The notes under the pieces: model-generated | Told to the model about the DNA's origin: nothing | Databases searched by the model: none | Seen by the model: the letters and a program-made list of their open reading frames with translations, nothing else | Source: JAENVU01 sp963756815 | GTDB lineage: Bacteria; Actinomycetota; Acidimicrobiia; IMCC26256; JAENVU01 | Assembly (NCBI GenBank): GCA_963756815.1 | Contig: CAVWPR010000038.1 | Location: 39,568-103,567 of the forward strand | Direction: 5' to 3' | DNA: 64,000 nt | Part shown: piece by piece, positions 35,490 to 44,458 of the stretch | Layout: every line of letters begins with the position of its first letter | Numbering within the stretch: the stretch's first letter is position 1 | Position numbers and translations under genes: made by a program

Positions 35490-36322
35490 GGGTCGTCTTC
35501 TTCGGCACTCCCGAGGCTGCGGTCGTGCCGTTCGAGGCACTGCTCGCCGCCGGATTCGACATCCCACTCGTGGTCACCCAGCCCGACCGGCGGCGCGGCC
35601 GCGGCGGCGCGACCGAGCCCAGCCCGGTCAAGCGCGCGGCCGGGTCGCACGGTGTCGAGGTCGCGACCCCCGAACGGGCGCGCGAGGCGATCGACGCCAT
35701 CCGCGCCACCGGCGCCGACCGGGGCGTGGTCGTCGCGTTCGGCCAGCTGCTGCCGCCCGCGCTGCTCGACGCGTTCCCGAAGGGTCTCGTGAACCTCCAC
35801 TACTCGTTGCTCCCGCGCTGGCGAGGGGCGGCACCGGTGGAGCGGGCGATCCTCGCCGGCGACACGGAGACCGGCGTGTGCGTCATGGACGTCGAGCCGA
35901 CGCTCGACACCGGTGGCGTCTACGCGCGGGCCGTCGTGGCGATCGGCGACGACGAGACGGCGGGCGAGCTGCACGCGCGCCTCACCGCGCGCGGTGCCGA
36001 CCTGCTGGTCGAGACCCTGCGCGACATCGACGTGATCCAGCCGGAGCCGCAACAGGGCGAGTCCACCTACGCCGACAAGCTGACGGTCGAGGAGTTCCAC
36101 CTCGACCTGACCCGCCCGGCCACCGATCTGGTCCGCGTCGTGCGTGCGGGGAACCCGCGCCCCGGTGCCTGGCTCGACGTCGAGGGCGCTCGGCTGAAGG
36201 TGTGGCGGGCCCACGTGACCGCGGGCCGGCTCGTCCCCGACGAGGTGCAGCCCGAAGGGAAGAAGCCGATGCCCTACACGGCGTGGGCGGCCGGGTTCCG
36301 CGGCGCCGACCCGTTCGCGTGA
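35486..36322 (+). CDS. fmt: Methionyl-tRNA formyltransferase
   Basis: Formylates initiator Met-tRNA using 10-formyl-tetrahydrofolate. 278 residues. Motifs: MRVVFFGTPEAAVVPFEALL, VTQPDRRRGRG, VVVAFGQLLPPALLDAFPKG, VNLHYSLLPRWRGAAPVERA (the folate/catalytic SLLP motif) and PTLDTGGVYARA. It is shorter than the usual 310, mainly at the C-terminal tRNA-binding OB domain, which is still recognisable to GADPFA. Coupled to def upstream and rsmB downstream by GTGA overlaps. Confidence 0.95.
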   Translation: MRVVFFGTPEAAVVPFEALLAAGFDIPLVVTQPDRRRGRGGATEPSPVKRAAGSHGVEVATPERAREAIDAIRATGADRGVVVAFGQLLPPALLDAFPKGLVNLHYSLLPRWRGAAPVERAILAGDTETGVCVMDVEPTLDTGGVYARAVVAIGDDETAGELHARLTARGADLLVETLRDIDVIQPEPQQGESTYADKLTVEEFHLDLTRPATDLVRVVRAGNPRPGAWLDVEGARLKVWRAHVTAGRLVPDEVQPEGKKPMPYTAWAAGFRGADPFA

Positions 36323-37659
36323 GCGGCAGGACCGGCGTCGCGACGGTGAGCGAGTCCCGCAGTCGGGTCGTCGCGATCCGCGCGCTCGTGCGCATCGAGG
36401 AGGGCGCGTTCGCCAACGTCGCCCTGCCCGCAGCGCTCCGGGAGACCGCCCTGGCGCAACGGGACCGGGCGCAGGTCACCGACTGGGTCTACGGCACCGT
36501 GCGGTGGCAGCGGACCCTCGACCACTTCGTCGCACCGTTCGTCGACCGCGCCGCGACGCGGCTCGACCGACCGGTGCGGGCCGCGCTCCGCCTGGGCGCC
36601 TACCAGCTGTGGAGCGGGGTGCCGGCGCACGCCGCCGTCGGGGAGACGGTCGCCGCGATGCAGGCGGTGTCGCCACGCGCGAAGGGCTTCGTGAACGCGG
36701 TGCTGCGCAAGCTCGCCGGCGCGGGACCGCCGTGGCCGCTCCCCACCGGCGCCGACACCGCGTCGATGGGCATCCGCACGTCGATGCCCGACTGGATCGT
36801 GGACCGGCTCGTCGCCGACCTCGGGCCCGCCGACGCCGCGGCCGTCCTCGACGCGGTGAACGAGTCGCCACCGGTGACACTGCGGGTCAACCCGTGCCGG
36901 GCGACGCCGGATGCGGTCGAGGACGAGCTCGTCGGCGCGGGCGCCACCGTCACGCGCGGCGAGTTGTTCCCCGACGCGCTCCTCGTCAGCGGCGCCGGCG
37001 ACCTCGGCGCGCTCCCCGCCGTGCGCGACGGTCGGGCGACCCCGCAGGACCAGGCCAGTCGCGCGGTGGCGGTCGCGCTCGACGCCCGGCAGGGGGAGCG
37101 GATCATGGAGCTCGGCGCCGCGCCCGGCGGCAAGGCGACGGCGATCGCCGAGGACCAGCGCGACGCCGGCCTGGTGGTCGCGCTCGACGTCCACCCCGGC
37201 CGCACCCGCCTGATCGCCGACGCCGCGCACCGCCTGCGGCTCACCACGGTGGTCCCCGTCGTCGCCGACGGGCTCGCCCTGCCGTTCGCCCCCGGACGGT
37301 TCGACCGGGTGCTGCTCGACGCGCCGTGCTCGGGGCTCGGTGTCCTCCGTCGCCGTCCCGAGGCGCGCTGGCGGCTGCAGCCCGCCCAGCTCGAGGAGCT
37401 CGGCACGCTCCAATGCCGGCTCCTGGCGAGCGCCGCCACCGCGCTGGCGCCCGGCGGCCGGCTCGTCTACTCCGTCTGCACGCTCAGCGCCGTCGAGACG
37501 ACGGCGGTCGACGAGTGGGCCGCCGTGCACCTGCCCGACCTCGTCGCGGAGGCCCCACCGGGGCCACCGTGGACGCCCACCGGGCGGGGCGCCCGGCTGC
37601 TGCCGCACGTCGCCGGCACCGACGGCATGTACTGCCTCGTGCTGCGTGCCCCCGGTTAG
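36319..37659 (+). CDS. rsmB: 16S rRNA (cytosine-967-C5)-methyltransferase
   Basis: 446 residues. The N-terminal NusB-like domain (VAIRALVRIEEGAFANVALP ... LRLGAYQLWSGVPAHAAVGE) recognises RNA. The C-terminal SAM-dependent domain has ATPQDQASRAVAVALDARQG, MELGAAPGGKATAIAEDQRD, the motif IV cysteine in LLDAPCSGLGVLRRRPEARW and the catalytic cysteine in VYSVCTLSAVETTAV. Intact. GTG start overlaps the fmt stop. Confidence 0.95.
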   Translation: MSGRTGVATVSESRSRVVAIRALVRIEEGAFANVALPAALRETALAQRDRAQVTDWVYGTVRWQRTLDHFVAPFVDRAATRLDRPVRAALRLGAYQLWSGVPAHAAVGETVAAMQAVSPRAKGFVNAVLRKLAGAGPPWPLPTGADTASMGIRTSMPDWIVDRLVADLGPADAAAVLDAVNESPPVTLRVNPCRATPDAVEDELVGAGATVTRGELFPDALLVSGAGDLGALPAVRDGRATPQDQASRAVAVALDARQGERIMELGAAPGGKATAIAEDQRDAGLVVALDVHPGRTRLIADAAHRLRLTTVVPVVADGLALPFAPGRFDRVLLDAPCSGLGVLRRRPEARWRLQPAQLEELGTLQCRLLASAATALAPGGRLVYSVCTLSAVETTAVDEWAAVHLPDLVAEAPPGPPWTPTGRGARLLPHVAGTDGMYCLVLRAPG

Positions 37660-37740
37660 GGTCGGCGCCATGGTCTCCCCGAGCCGGAGTCACAAGCATG
37701 AGCGAGGTGTGACGTCGCGGGCCGCGACGCCGCGCTCGCC

Positions 37741-37773
37741 GAGCGGGGCCCGAGCGGCCGGGTCCGCAGGGCC
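37741..37773. repeat. Dispersed palindromic element, copy C, ends at the rpe start codon
   Basis: CGGGGCCCGAGCGGCCGG (one base different from the core of copies A, B and D) then GGTCC-GCA-GGGCC and the rpe ATG. Before it, 37699-37740 holds ATGAGCGAGGTGTGACG, an abortive start with an early stop. No other feature is visible in the 114-base gap. Confidence 0.6.
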
Positions 37774-38430
37774 ATGAGCGGGAAGATCGCGCCGTCGATC
37801 CTGGCCGCCGACTTCGCGCATCTCGCCGATGCGGTCGCCCACGTGGCGCCCGAGGCCGACCTCCTGCACGTCGACGTGATGGACGGCCACTTCGTGCCGA
37901 ACATCTCCATCGGCGCGCCGGTGGTGAGCTGCCTGCGTCCGGTCACCGACCTGTACCTCGACTGCCACCTGATGATCGAGAACCCGGGCGAGTTCCTGGA
38001 CGACTTCGCCAAGGCCGGGGCCGACAGCTGCACCGTGCACGTCGAGCTCGGCGACCCGCGCCCGCTGTTCGACCGCATGCGCGCGCACGGGATGCGCGTC
38101 GGCCTGGTCCTCAACCCGGACACGCCCCTCGACGAGGTCGAGCCGTACCTCACCGAGATCGACATCCTGCTCTTCATGAGCGTGCACCCCGGCTTCGGCG
38201 GTCAGGCGTTCATCCCCGAGGTGCTCGACAAGGTGCGCGCGGCGCGTGCGCTGGTCGACGAGCGGGGGCTGCCGGTCGAGCTCGAGATCGACGGCGGCAT
38301 CAACCTCGAGACCGCACCGCTCGCGGCCGCGGCCGGCGCGGACATCCTGGTGGCCGGGAGCGCGGTCTTCCACACGCCCGACTCCGCTGCCGCGGCGCGC
38401 GCGATCCGCGCCGCCGCGTGGGGCGGGTGA
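37774..38430 (+). CDS. rpe: Ribulose-phosphate 3-epimerase
   Basis: Interconverts ribulose-5-phosphate and xylulose-5-phosphate; also feeds ribulose-5-phosphate to riboflavin synthesis nearby. 218 residues, TIM barrel: KIAPSILAADFAHLADAV, LLHVDVMDGHFVPNISIGAP, LDCHLMIENPGEFLDDFAKA, LVLNPDTPLDEV, LLFMSVHPGFGGQAFIPEVL and ELEIDGGINLETAPLAAAAG. All metal and catalytic residues (His, Asp, His, Asp) are present. Stop overlaps the next gene's GTG. Confidence 0.96.
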   Translation: MSGKIAPSILAADFAHLADAVAHVAPEADLLHVDVMDGHFVPNISIGAPVVSCLRPVTDLYLDCHLMIENPGEFLDDFAKAGADSCTVHVELGDPRPLFDRMRAHGMRVGLVLNPDTPLDEVEPYLTEIDILLFMSVHPGFGGQAFIPEVLDKVRAARALVDERGLPVELEIDGGINLETAPLAAAAGADILVAGSAVFHTPDSAAAARAIRAAAWGG

Positions 38431-38924
38431 GTCCGGCTCCGATGAGCTTCGCGGCGAAGGTTCTCACCGTCTCCGACGGCGTCGCCGAGGGCGTTCGGGA
38501 GGACAAGTCCGGCGATGCGCTCGTCGCCGTGCTCACCGACGCCGGCGCGGACGTCGTCGACCGTCAGGTGACCGCCGACGGCACCGATCACGTTGCGCAC
38601 GCGTTGCGCACGATGGCACGGGGCTTCGCCGGGCTCGTGGTCACCACCGGCGGGACCGGCTTCGGGCCGCGCGACCTCACTCCGGAGGGCACGCGTGCAG
38701 TGATCGAGCGTGAGGCCCCCGGGATGGTGGAGGCGGTGCGACGCGTGAGCGACGAGGGTGGACGCGGCTTCGGCATGCTGTCGCGCGCGGTGGCAGGCAC
38801 GGTGGGTCAGTGCCTGATCGTCAACACCCCCGGCAGCGCGAGCGGCGCCGCCGAGGCGCTCGCCGTCGTCCTGCCGATCGTCCCGCACGCGCTCGACCTC
38901 CTGGCCGGCGGTCGGCCCCATTGA
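38427..38924 (+). CDS. MogA/MoaB-family molybdopterin-binding protein
   Basis: 165 residues. KVLTVSDGVAEGVREDKSGD, then VVTTGGTGFGPRDLTPEGTR, the MPT-binding TTGGTG loop, and MLSRAVAGTVGQCLIVNTPG with the late conserved Asn-Pro-Gly. These proteins adenylylate molybdopterin for molybdenum cofactor. No other moa/moe gene is in the window. GTG 38427 or ATG 38442 could be the start; the GTG overlaps the rpe stop. Confidence 0.88.
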   Translation: MSPAPMSFAAKVLTVSDGVAEGVREDKSGDALVAVLTDAGADVVDRQVTADGTDHVAHALRTMARGFAGLVVTTGGTGFGPRDLTPEGTRAVIEREAPGMVEAVRRVSDEGGRGFGMLSRAVAGTVGQCLIVNTPGSASGAAEALAVVLPIVPHALDLLAGGRPH

Positions 38925-40082
38925 GACGGGTCGCCGCGATCCTGATCGCGGTCGCGACCGGGGTCGCCGCCTGCTCGGGGAGCGGCGGGTCGCAGGCCGC
39001 GTCGACGTCGACCACGAGTGTGGCCGGCGCGAACGGAGCGCTCACGCCGAAGGGCGCATGGCAGAAGGTGACGCCCGCGTCGGTCGGTCTCGATGCCGCC
39101 GAGCTCGGCCGGCTCGCCGAGACCGCGCGTGTGGGGAAGTCGAACTGCCTGGTCGTGGCCCGTGACGGCAAGCTCGCCGGCGAGTGGTACTTCCGCGGCA
39201 CGAACGCGGACACCGCGCAGGAGATCTTCTCCGCCACGAAGTCGTTCACGAGCACGCTCGTCGGGATCGCGGTCGACGCGGGGAAGGCGAGGCTCACGGA
39301 TCGCGCGTCGAAGTGGATCCCGGAATGGAAGGGAACGCCGTCGGATGCCGTCACGGTGCGCGACCTGCTGAGCAACGACTCCGGTCGGTCGTGGTCGCTC
39401 GCGCAGGACTACGTGAAGCTGATCGGCGCGAGCGACAAGACCGCGTTCGCGATCGGCCTGACGCAGACGTCCGCGCCGGGAACGGTCTGGGCCTACAACA
39501 ACTCGGCGATCCAGACGCTCGAGCGCGTCGTCGCGGGCACGCTCGGCGCCGACGTGCCCGCCGCGGCCCACGACCGGCTGTTCGCGCCGCTCGGCATGGA
39601 CCACACCGAGATGACGACCGACGCGCAGCGGCCACGCCACGATGTACGCGGGCATCCGCTCGACCTGTCGGGACCTCGCCCGGTTCGGCTCGCTCTTCCT
39701 CGCCCGCGGCGCGTGGAACGGGACGCAGGTCGTCTCCCGCCGATGGGTCGAGGAGGCCACGGGCGCGCCGTCGACGCCGCTGAACGCGAGCTACGGATTC
39801 CTGTGGTGGCTGAACCGGAGCGGCCGCATGGCCGGCCCGTTGGCGGCGACGAGCATCGCCGGGGCCGCCGACACCAGCGTGGGACGCGGCCGACTGGTGC
39901 CGGGTGCGCCGGCGGACACGTTCTGGGCCCTGGGCCTGGGCAACCAGGTGGTGCAGGTGGATCCGGGCTCCCGGACCGTCGTCGTGCGGCTCGGGACCGC
40001 CGAGGCCCGGCCGCAGCCGCCCACCTTCGGGCCCGCCGAGGCCTCGCGTGTGGTCACCCAGGCCGTCCGTCACACGAAATGA
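38921..40082 (+). CDS. Serine beta-lactamase-like hydrolase, lipoprotein, one frameshift
   Basis: Exported lipoprotein of the class C beta-lactamase/penicillin-binding-protein-like group (Beta-lactamase family). 386 residues. The signal peptide LRRVAAILIAVATGVAAC ends in a lipobox with Cys18. The active-site SxxK is SATK in EIFSATKSFTSTLVGIAVDA; the YxN motif is YNN in VWAYNNSAIQTLE; the late part has YGFLWWLNRSGR and FWALGLGNQVVQVDPGSRTV. An extra base near 39630 breaks the frame at ...MTTDAS/GHATMYAGIRST. TTG start overlapping the previous stop. It could be an esterase, peptidase or amidase; a true beta-lactamase role is unlikely on this evidence. Confidence 0.85.
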
Positions 40083-40112
40083 GAACGTGTTCCAATTCCG
40101 TCCGGATTCGTG

Positions 40113-40118
40113 TACGGT
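40113..40118 (+). promoter_or_regulatory. -10 box (TACGGT) of the rib operon
   Basis: TACGGT lies about 20 bases before the FMN riboswitch aptamer; the upstream TTCCAA at 17-base spacing is a weak -35. Transcription from here would include the whole aptamer. Confidence 0.45.
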
Positions 40119-40140
40119 CCGGGGGACAATTCCAAGAACT

Positions 40141-40293
40141 GCCCTCGGGGTATGGGTGCAAGTCCCGACCGGCGGTGACCACGGCCCGGACCCGTTCCGG
40201 CGACCGTGGGAGCCCGCGAACTCGTGGCCGCCAGTCACGAGCCGATGAGGTGAGATTCCTCGGCCGACGGTGAGAGTCCGGATGGGAGAGGGC
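40141..40293 (+). promoter_or_regulatory. FMN riboswitch (RFN element)
   Basis: Nearly all conserved blocks are visible: ATGGGTGCAAGTCCCGACC, GGCGGTGAC, GAGCCCGCGAACTC-like GGGAGCCCGCGAAC, GAGGTGAGATTCCTC, GGCCGACGGTGAGAGTCCGG and ATGGGAGAGG. Closing stem P1 is GCCCT (40141-40145) with AGGGC (40289-40293). The expression platform runs from 40294 to the ribD ATG at 40373. It contains a GC hairpin (CGCGC/GCGCG near 40306-40317) but no T-tract, so control of translation or Rho access is more likely than intrinsic termination. It should repress ribD-ribE-ribBA-ribH when FMN is plentiful. Confidence 0.95.
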
Positions 40294-40372
40294 CGCGATC
40301 CGTCCGCGCGCACGCGCGTCCGGTCGTCATACCCCGTGGGCGCCCGATGCCGGGTGAGCCCCGAGCGGTGCC

Positions 40373-41504
40373 ATGACGACCACCACCAGGACGACCGACG
40401 ACGAGCTGATGGCCGAGGCCCATCGCGTCGCCGTCGACGCGCGTGCCGCCGTGCCGCCGTGGCCGCAGGTGGGCTGCGTGATCGTCGCCGACGGCGAGAT
40501 CATCGGCCGGGGCGCGACCGGGCCGTATCCCGTCGGTCCCCACGCCGAGGTCGCCGCGCTGCAGGCGGCCGGCGAGCGGGCCCGTGGCGCGACGGCGTAC
40601 ACGACGTTGGAGCCGTGCGACCACGACGGCAACACCCCGCCGTGCACCCGTGCGCTCGTCGACGCCGGCATCGCGCGTGTGGTGATCGCGGTGCTCGACC
40701 CCGACGCGAAGGTCGCCGGACGCGGTCTGGCGCGGCTGCGGGACGCCGGTGTCGACGTCGAGGTCGGCCCCGGTCACGCTGCCGTCGAGGAGCACCTCGG
40801 CGCGTACCTGCACCAGCGCCGCACCGGGCGGGCGTTCGCGCTGCTCAAGACGGCGATGAGCCTCGACGGTCGCACCGCCGCCGCCGACGGCACGAGCCAG
40901 TGGATCACCGGCGAGGCCGCCCGGCGGGACGTGCACCGGCTGCGGGCCGAGTCGCACGCGATCGTCGTCGGCCCCGCCACCGCCAACGCGGACCGGCCGT
41001 CGCTGACCGCTCGCGACGTCACGCTCGGTCCCTGGGGCCAGCCGCGCCGCGTGCTGCTCGACGCGCGTGGTCGCGTGCAGGGTCTCCGGACCGCTGGCCG
41101 ACGCGTCGCTCGCGCCGACGACGGTGTACGCGACGGATCGGATGCCGGTCGAGCGGCAGACGGCGTGGAAGGAGGCGGGCGCCGACGTGCGGATCGTCGC
41201 GCCCGGTCCGCTCGGTGACGGAGTGGATCTCGACGCGGTCCTCCGGGGACTCGCGCAGGAGTACCACGCGTTCCAAGCGATGATCGAGGGCGGGGGCAGG
41301 CTCCACGGCGCGTTCGTGACCGAGGGGCGGGCCGACCGGCTCGTCACCTACGTCGCGCCGGTGATCCTCGGCGAGCGCGGGCGGGCCGTCCTGGCCCATG
41401 CCGGTCCCGACACGCTCGCCGATGCCCGCCGGTGGCGGGTCCTCGACGTGACGCCGATCGGACCGGACGTCCGCATCACCTACGCGCCGATCGGGGACCG
41501 CTGA
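40373..41504 (+). CDS. ribD: Bifunctional riboflavin deaminase/reductase RibD, one frameshift
   Basis: Second and third steps from GTP to riboflavin. N-terminal zinc deaminase: GPHAEVAALQAAGERARGAT and YTTLEPCDHDGNTPPCTRAL (His, Cys, Cys ligands). C-terminal reductase: FALLKTAMSLDGRTAAADGT, SQWITGEAARRDVHRLRAES, AIVVGPATANADRPSLTAR, AMIEGGGRLHGAFV and DRLVTYVAPVILG. An extra base near 41085 separates the reductase middle; corrected length is 376 residues. First gene behind the FMN riboswitch. Its TGA overlaps the ribE ATG (TGATG). Confidence 0.94.
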
Positions 41505-42110
41505 TGTTCACCGGGATCGTCGAGGAGCTCGGCACCGGTCGCGTCGGTCACGCCGGTCGCCGACGGGGCGCGGATCGTCATCGACGCGACCACCGTGCTC
41601 GCCGACGCGCACATCGGCGACTCGATCGCGGTGAACGGCTGCTGTCTCACGGTGGTGCAGCTGACCGACGGGTCGTGGGCGGCCGATGCGGTGACCGAGA
41701 CGCTCGCCCGCACCGCCCTGGGTGCGCTCACCCCCGGCGACCAGGTCAACCTCGAACGGCCGGTGCGGGTCGACGACCGGCTCGGCGGCCACATCGTGCA
41801 GGGCCACATCGACGGCGTCGGCGAGCTCGTCGCACGGGACCCGCTCGCCGACGGCTCGACCCGGATGCGCTTCGCCGTGCCGTCCGAGCTCCTCCGCTAC
41901 GTGGTGGCGAAGGGGTCGATCACCCTCGACGGCATCAGTCTCACCGTCGCCGCGGTGGACGACGACGCCTCCGCGGTCGAGATCGCGGTCATCCCGCACA
42001 CGCTCGCCGTCACCACGCTCGGGCCGAAGGCTCCGGGCGACCCGGTCAACATCGAGGTCGACGTCCTCGCCAAACACGTCGAACGGTTGCTCACCGTGAG
42101 GGAGTCATAA
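41504..42110 (+). CDS. ribE: Riboflavin synthase alpha subunit, one frameshift
   Basis: Dismutates two lumazines to riboflavin. 201 residues after removing one base near 41545. It has two lumazine-binding barrels: MFTGIVEELG ... ADAHIGDSIAVNGCCLTVVQ, VNLERPVRVDDRLGGHIVQG and HIDGVGEL (first), then LLRYVVAKGSITLDGISLTV, VIPHTLAVTTLG and VNIEVDVLAKHVERLL (second). The start is ATG 41504, overlapping the ribD stop. An extra base that leaves every conserved block intact suggests a sequencing error. Confidence 0.93.
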
Positions 42111-42112
42111 CG

Positions 42113-43342
42113 ATGTTCACCCACATCGAGAACGCCATCGCCGCCGTCGCCAACGGCGAGATCGTGATCGTCGTCGACGACGAGGACCGCGAGAACGAGG
42201 GCGACCTCATCATGGCGGCGGAGAAGATCACGCCCGAGGCGATGGGCTTCTTCGTCCGCCACACGAGCGGTGTCATCTGCATGCCGATGCTCGGAGAGCG
42301 TCTCGACACGTTGCAGCTGCCGCTCATGGTCAGCAACAACACCGAGTCGCAGCGGACCGCGTTCACCGTGTCCGTCGACGCGGTGCAGGAGGTCACCACC
42401 GGCATCTCGGCCGCCGACCGAGCCGCGACCGTCCGCAAGCTCATCTCCTCCGACGCCCGCCCGGACGACTTCGCGCGGCCCGGGCACATCTTCCCGCTGC
42501 GCTACCGCGAGGGCGGCGTGCTCAAGCGCGCCGGTCACACCGAGGCGGCGGTCGACCTGGCCCGGCTCGCGGGGCTCGAGCAGGCCGGCGTGCTCGCCGA
42601 GGTCGTGAACGACGACGGCACGATGGCGCGCCTGCCCCAGCTCCAGGCGTTCGCGGAGGAGCACGGGCTGCACCTCATCACGATCGCGGACCTCATCCGC
42701 TACCGCCGTCACCGCGAGAAGCTGGTCCGGCGAGTGAGCGAGGCGCGCATCCCCACCCGCCACGGCGAGTTCACCGCGGTCGTGTTCGAGAGCCTGCTCG
42801 ACGGCGTGGAGCACATGGCGTTCGTGTGCGGCGACGTCGCCGGCGAGGACAACGTCCTCGTGCGGGTGCACAGCGAGTGCCTCACCGGCGACGTCTTCGG
42901 CTCGATGCGCTGCGACTGCGGGCTCCAGCTCGACGGCGCGCTCGCGCAGATCGCGGCCGAGGGCCGGGGTGTGGTCGTCTACCTCCGGGGGCACGAGGGC
43001 CGCGGCATCGGGCTCGGCCACAAGCTGCGCGCGTACTCGCTGCAGGACCAGGGCCGCGACACGGTGGAGGCGAACGAGGAGCTCGGCTTCCCGGCCGACT
43101 CGCGCGAGTACGGGATCGGGTCGCAGATCCTGGTGGACCTCGGCATCACCACCATGCGGGTGATGACGAACAACCCGGCGAAGTACGGCGGCCTCGAGGG
43201 CTTCGGGCTCGAGATCGTCGAGCGGGTCCCGCTCGAGATCGCCCCGAACGCCGAGAACATCGCCTACCTGCGGGCCAAGCAGCAGAAGATGGGCCACCTG
43301 CTCGACCTGGACCTCGGCATCGGCGGCGAGACCAGCGCGTGA
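42113..43342 (+). CDS. ribBA: Bifunctional DHBP synthase / GTP cyclohydrolase II
   Basis: Supplies both precursors of riboflavin. 409 residues. N-terminal RibB: VDDEDRENEGDLIMAAEKIT, FFVRHTSGVICMPM, RPGHIFPLRYREGGVLKRAG and HTEAAVDLARLAG. C-terminal RibA: RVHSECLTGDVFGSMRCDCG (zinc cysteines), VVYLRGHEGRGIGLGHKLRA and MRVMTNNPAKYGGLEGFGLE. Intact. ATG 42113 is preceded by GAGGGAGTC. The last codons overlap the GNAT gene's GTG. Confidence 0.97.
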   Translation: MFTHIENAIAAVANGEIVIVVDDEDRENEGDLIMAAEKITPEAMGFFVRHTSGVICMPMLGERLDTLQLPLMVSNNTESQRTAFTVSVDAVQEVTTGISAADRAATVRKLISSDARPDDFARPGHIFPLRYREGGVLKRAGHTEAAVDLARLAGLEQAGVLAEVVNDDGTMARLPQLQAFAEEHGLHLITIADLIRYRRHREKLVRRVSEARIPTRHGEFTAVVFESLLDGVEHMAFVCGDVAGEDNVLVRVHSECLTGDVFGSMRCDCGLQLDGALAQIAAEGRGVVVYLRGHEGRGIGLGHKLRAYSLQDQGRDTVEANEELGFPADSREYGIGSQILVDLGITTMRVMTNNPAKYGGLEGFGLEIVERVPLEIAPNAENIAYLRAKQQKMGHLLDLDLGIGGETSA

Positions 43343-43881
43343 GCCCGGCACCGGAGGCGTTCACGACGGCGCGCCTCGACGCGATGCGGCCGACGGCGAG
43401 CGACGAGGACTTCCTCGTCGCGACGTGGTCCGACGCGCGCGTCACCGCCTGGTTGGGCGGCCCGCGTGACCGGACCACGGTGCGGGACACGCTGTCCCGC
43501 TGGGACCGGCTCTGGGAGGAACTGGGGTACGGCCCGTGGATGCTCTTCGACCGGGCCAGCGGTGACCACGTCGGGTGGGTGCTGCTGCACCCGATCGTGT
43601 TCGGGGGGACCGTCGGTGGCATCGAGGTCGGTTGGACGATCGTGGCGGACCGCTGGCGCGAGGGCCTGGCGAGCGAGGCCGCCGCTCGCGTCGTCGAGAT
43701 CGCGTTCGCGGACTGCGGCCTCGACGCACTGCTGAGCGGCACGATGGCCGACAACGCCGCATCGCGCGGGGTGATGGAGAAGGTGGGCTTCCGATACGAC
43801 ACGGAGCTCGACCACGCGGGACTGCCGCACGTGATCTACCGGCTCGGCCGGTCCGACTGGGAGCAACGCACGCATGGGTGA
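43339..43881 (+). CDS. GNAT-family N-acetyltransferase inside the rib operon
   Basis: 180 residues, RimJ/RimL-like: FTTARLDAMRPTASDEDFLV (ligand-binding start), VGWVLLHPIVFGGTVGGIEV, GWTIVADRWREGLASEAAAR with the acetyl-CoA pyrophosphate loop read as RWREGLA, and SGTMADNAASRGVMEKVGFR. It overlaps ribBA by 4 bases and ribH by 8, so it is expressed as part of the riboflavin operon. A direct role in flavin chemistry is not known for this family; its tight packing between rib genes is unusual. Substrate unknown. Confidence 0.85.
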   Translation: MSPAPEAFTTARLDAMRPTASDEDFLVATWSDARVTAWLGGPRDRTTVRDTLSRWDRLWEELGYGPWMLFDRASGDHVGWVLLHPIVFGGTVGGIEVGWTIVADRWREGLASEAAARVVEIAFADCGLDALLSGTMADNAASRGVMEKVGFRYDTELDHAGLPHVIYRLGRSDWEQRTHG

Positions 43882-44359
43882 GTACGCCGCACCGGCCGAG
43901 ACCGTCGACGGCGCGGGCATGCGCTTCGCGGTCGTCGTGAGCCGCTTCAACGAGGACATCACGAGTGGCCTGCTCGACGGCGTCCGGCGCACCTTCGCCG
44001 CCCAGGGGGTCGCCGACGACGACATCACGGTGGTGTTCGTGCCCGGCGCGTTCGAGCTGCCGCTCGTGGCCCAGCACCTCGCCCGCGGGGGCACCGTCGA
44101 CGGCGTCGTGTGCCTCGGCGCGGTCATCCGGGGCGACACGCCGCACTTCGAGTACGTCGCCGGCGAGGCCGCCCGCGGGCTCCAGGCCGCGGCGCTCGCC
44201 ACCGGGGTGCCGATCGTGTTCGGCGTCCTCACCGTGAACACCCACGCGCAGGCCGTCGACCGAATCGGCGGGTCCGAGGGTCACAAGGGGGAGGAAGCCG
44301 CGGCCACCGCGCTGGAGATGGTGGCATTGCTCCGGTCCCTCCCGAGGGCGCACACCTAG
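43874..44359 (+). CDS. ribH: 6,7-dimethyl-8-ribityllumazine synthase
   Basis: Condenses the pyrimidine intermediate with dihydroxybutanone phosphate. 161 residues, standard size. Motifs: FAVVVSRFNEDITSGLLDGV, VPGAFELPLVAQHLARGG, VCLGAVIRGDTPHFEYVAGE with the catalytic His, GVLTVNTHAQAVDRIGG and EGHKGEEAAATALEM. Intact, last gene of the rib operon. Confidence 0.96.
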   Translation: MGEYAAPAETVDGAGMRFAVVVSRFNEDITSGLLDGVRRTFAAQGVADDDITVVFVPGAFELPLVAQHLARGGTVDGVVCLGAVIRGDTPHFEYVAGEAARGLQAAALATGVPIVFGVLTVNTHAQAVDRIGGSEGHKGEEAAATALEMVALLRSLPRAHT

Positions 44360-44383
44360 CTTCTCGGCCGTTCGCGCTGCGCC

Positions 44384-44428
44384 CGGGGCCCGAGCGGCCC
44401 GTGAGCGGAGCGAAGACGAGCGGGAAGC
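44384..44428. repeat. Dispersed palindromic element, copy D
   Basis: CGGGGCCCGAGCGGCCCG (44384-44401), identical to the cores of copies A and B, followed by TGAGCGGAGCGAAGACGAGC. It fills most of the 99-base ribH-hisG gap. Confidence 0.6.
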
Positions 44429-44458
44429 ACGTCCACGCCGACTAGAACGGTTGGTCAC

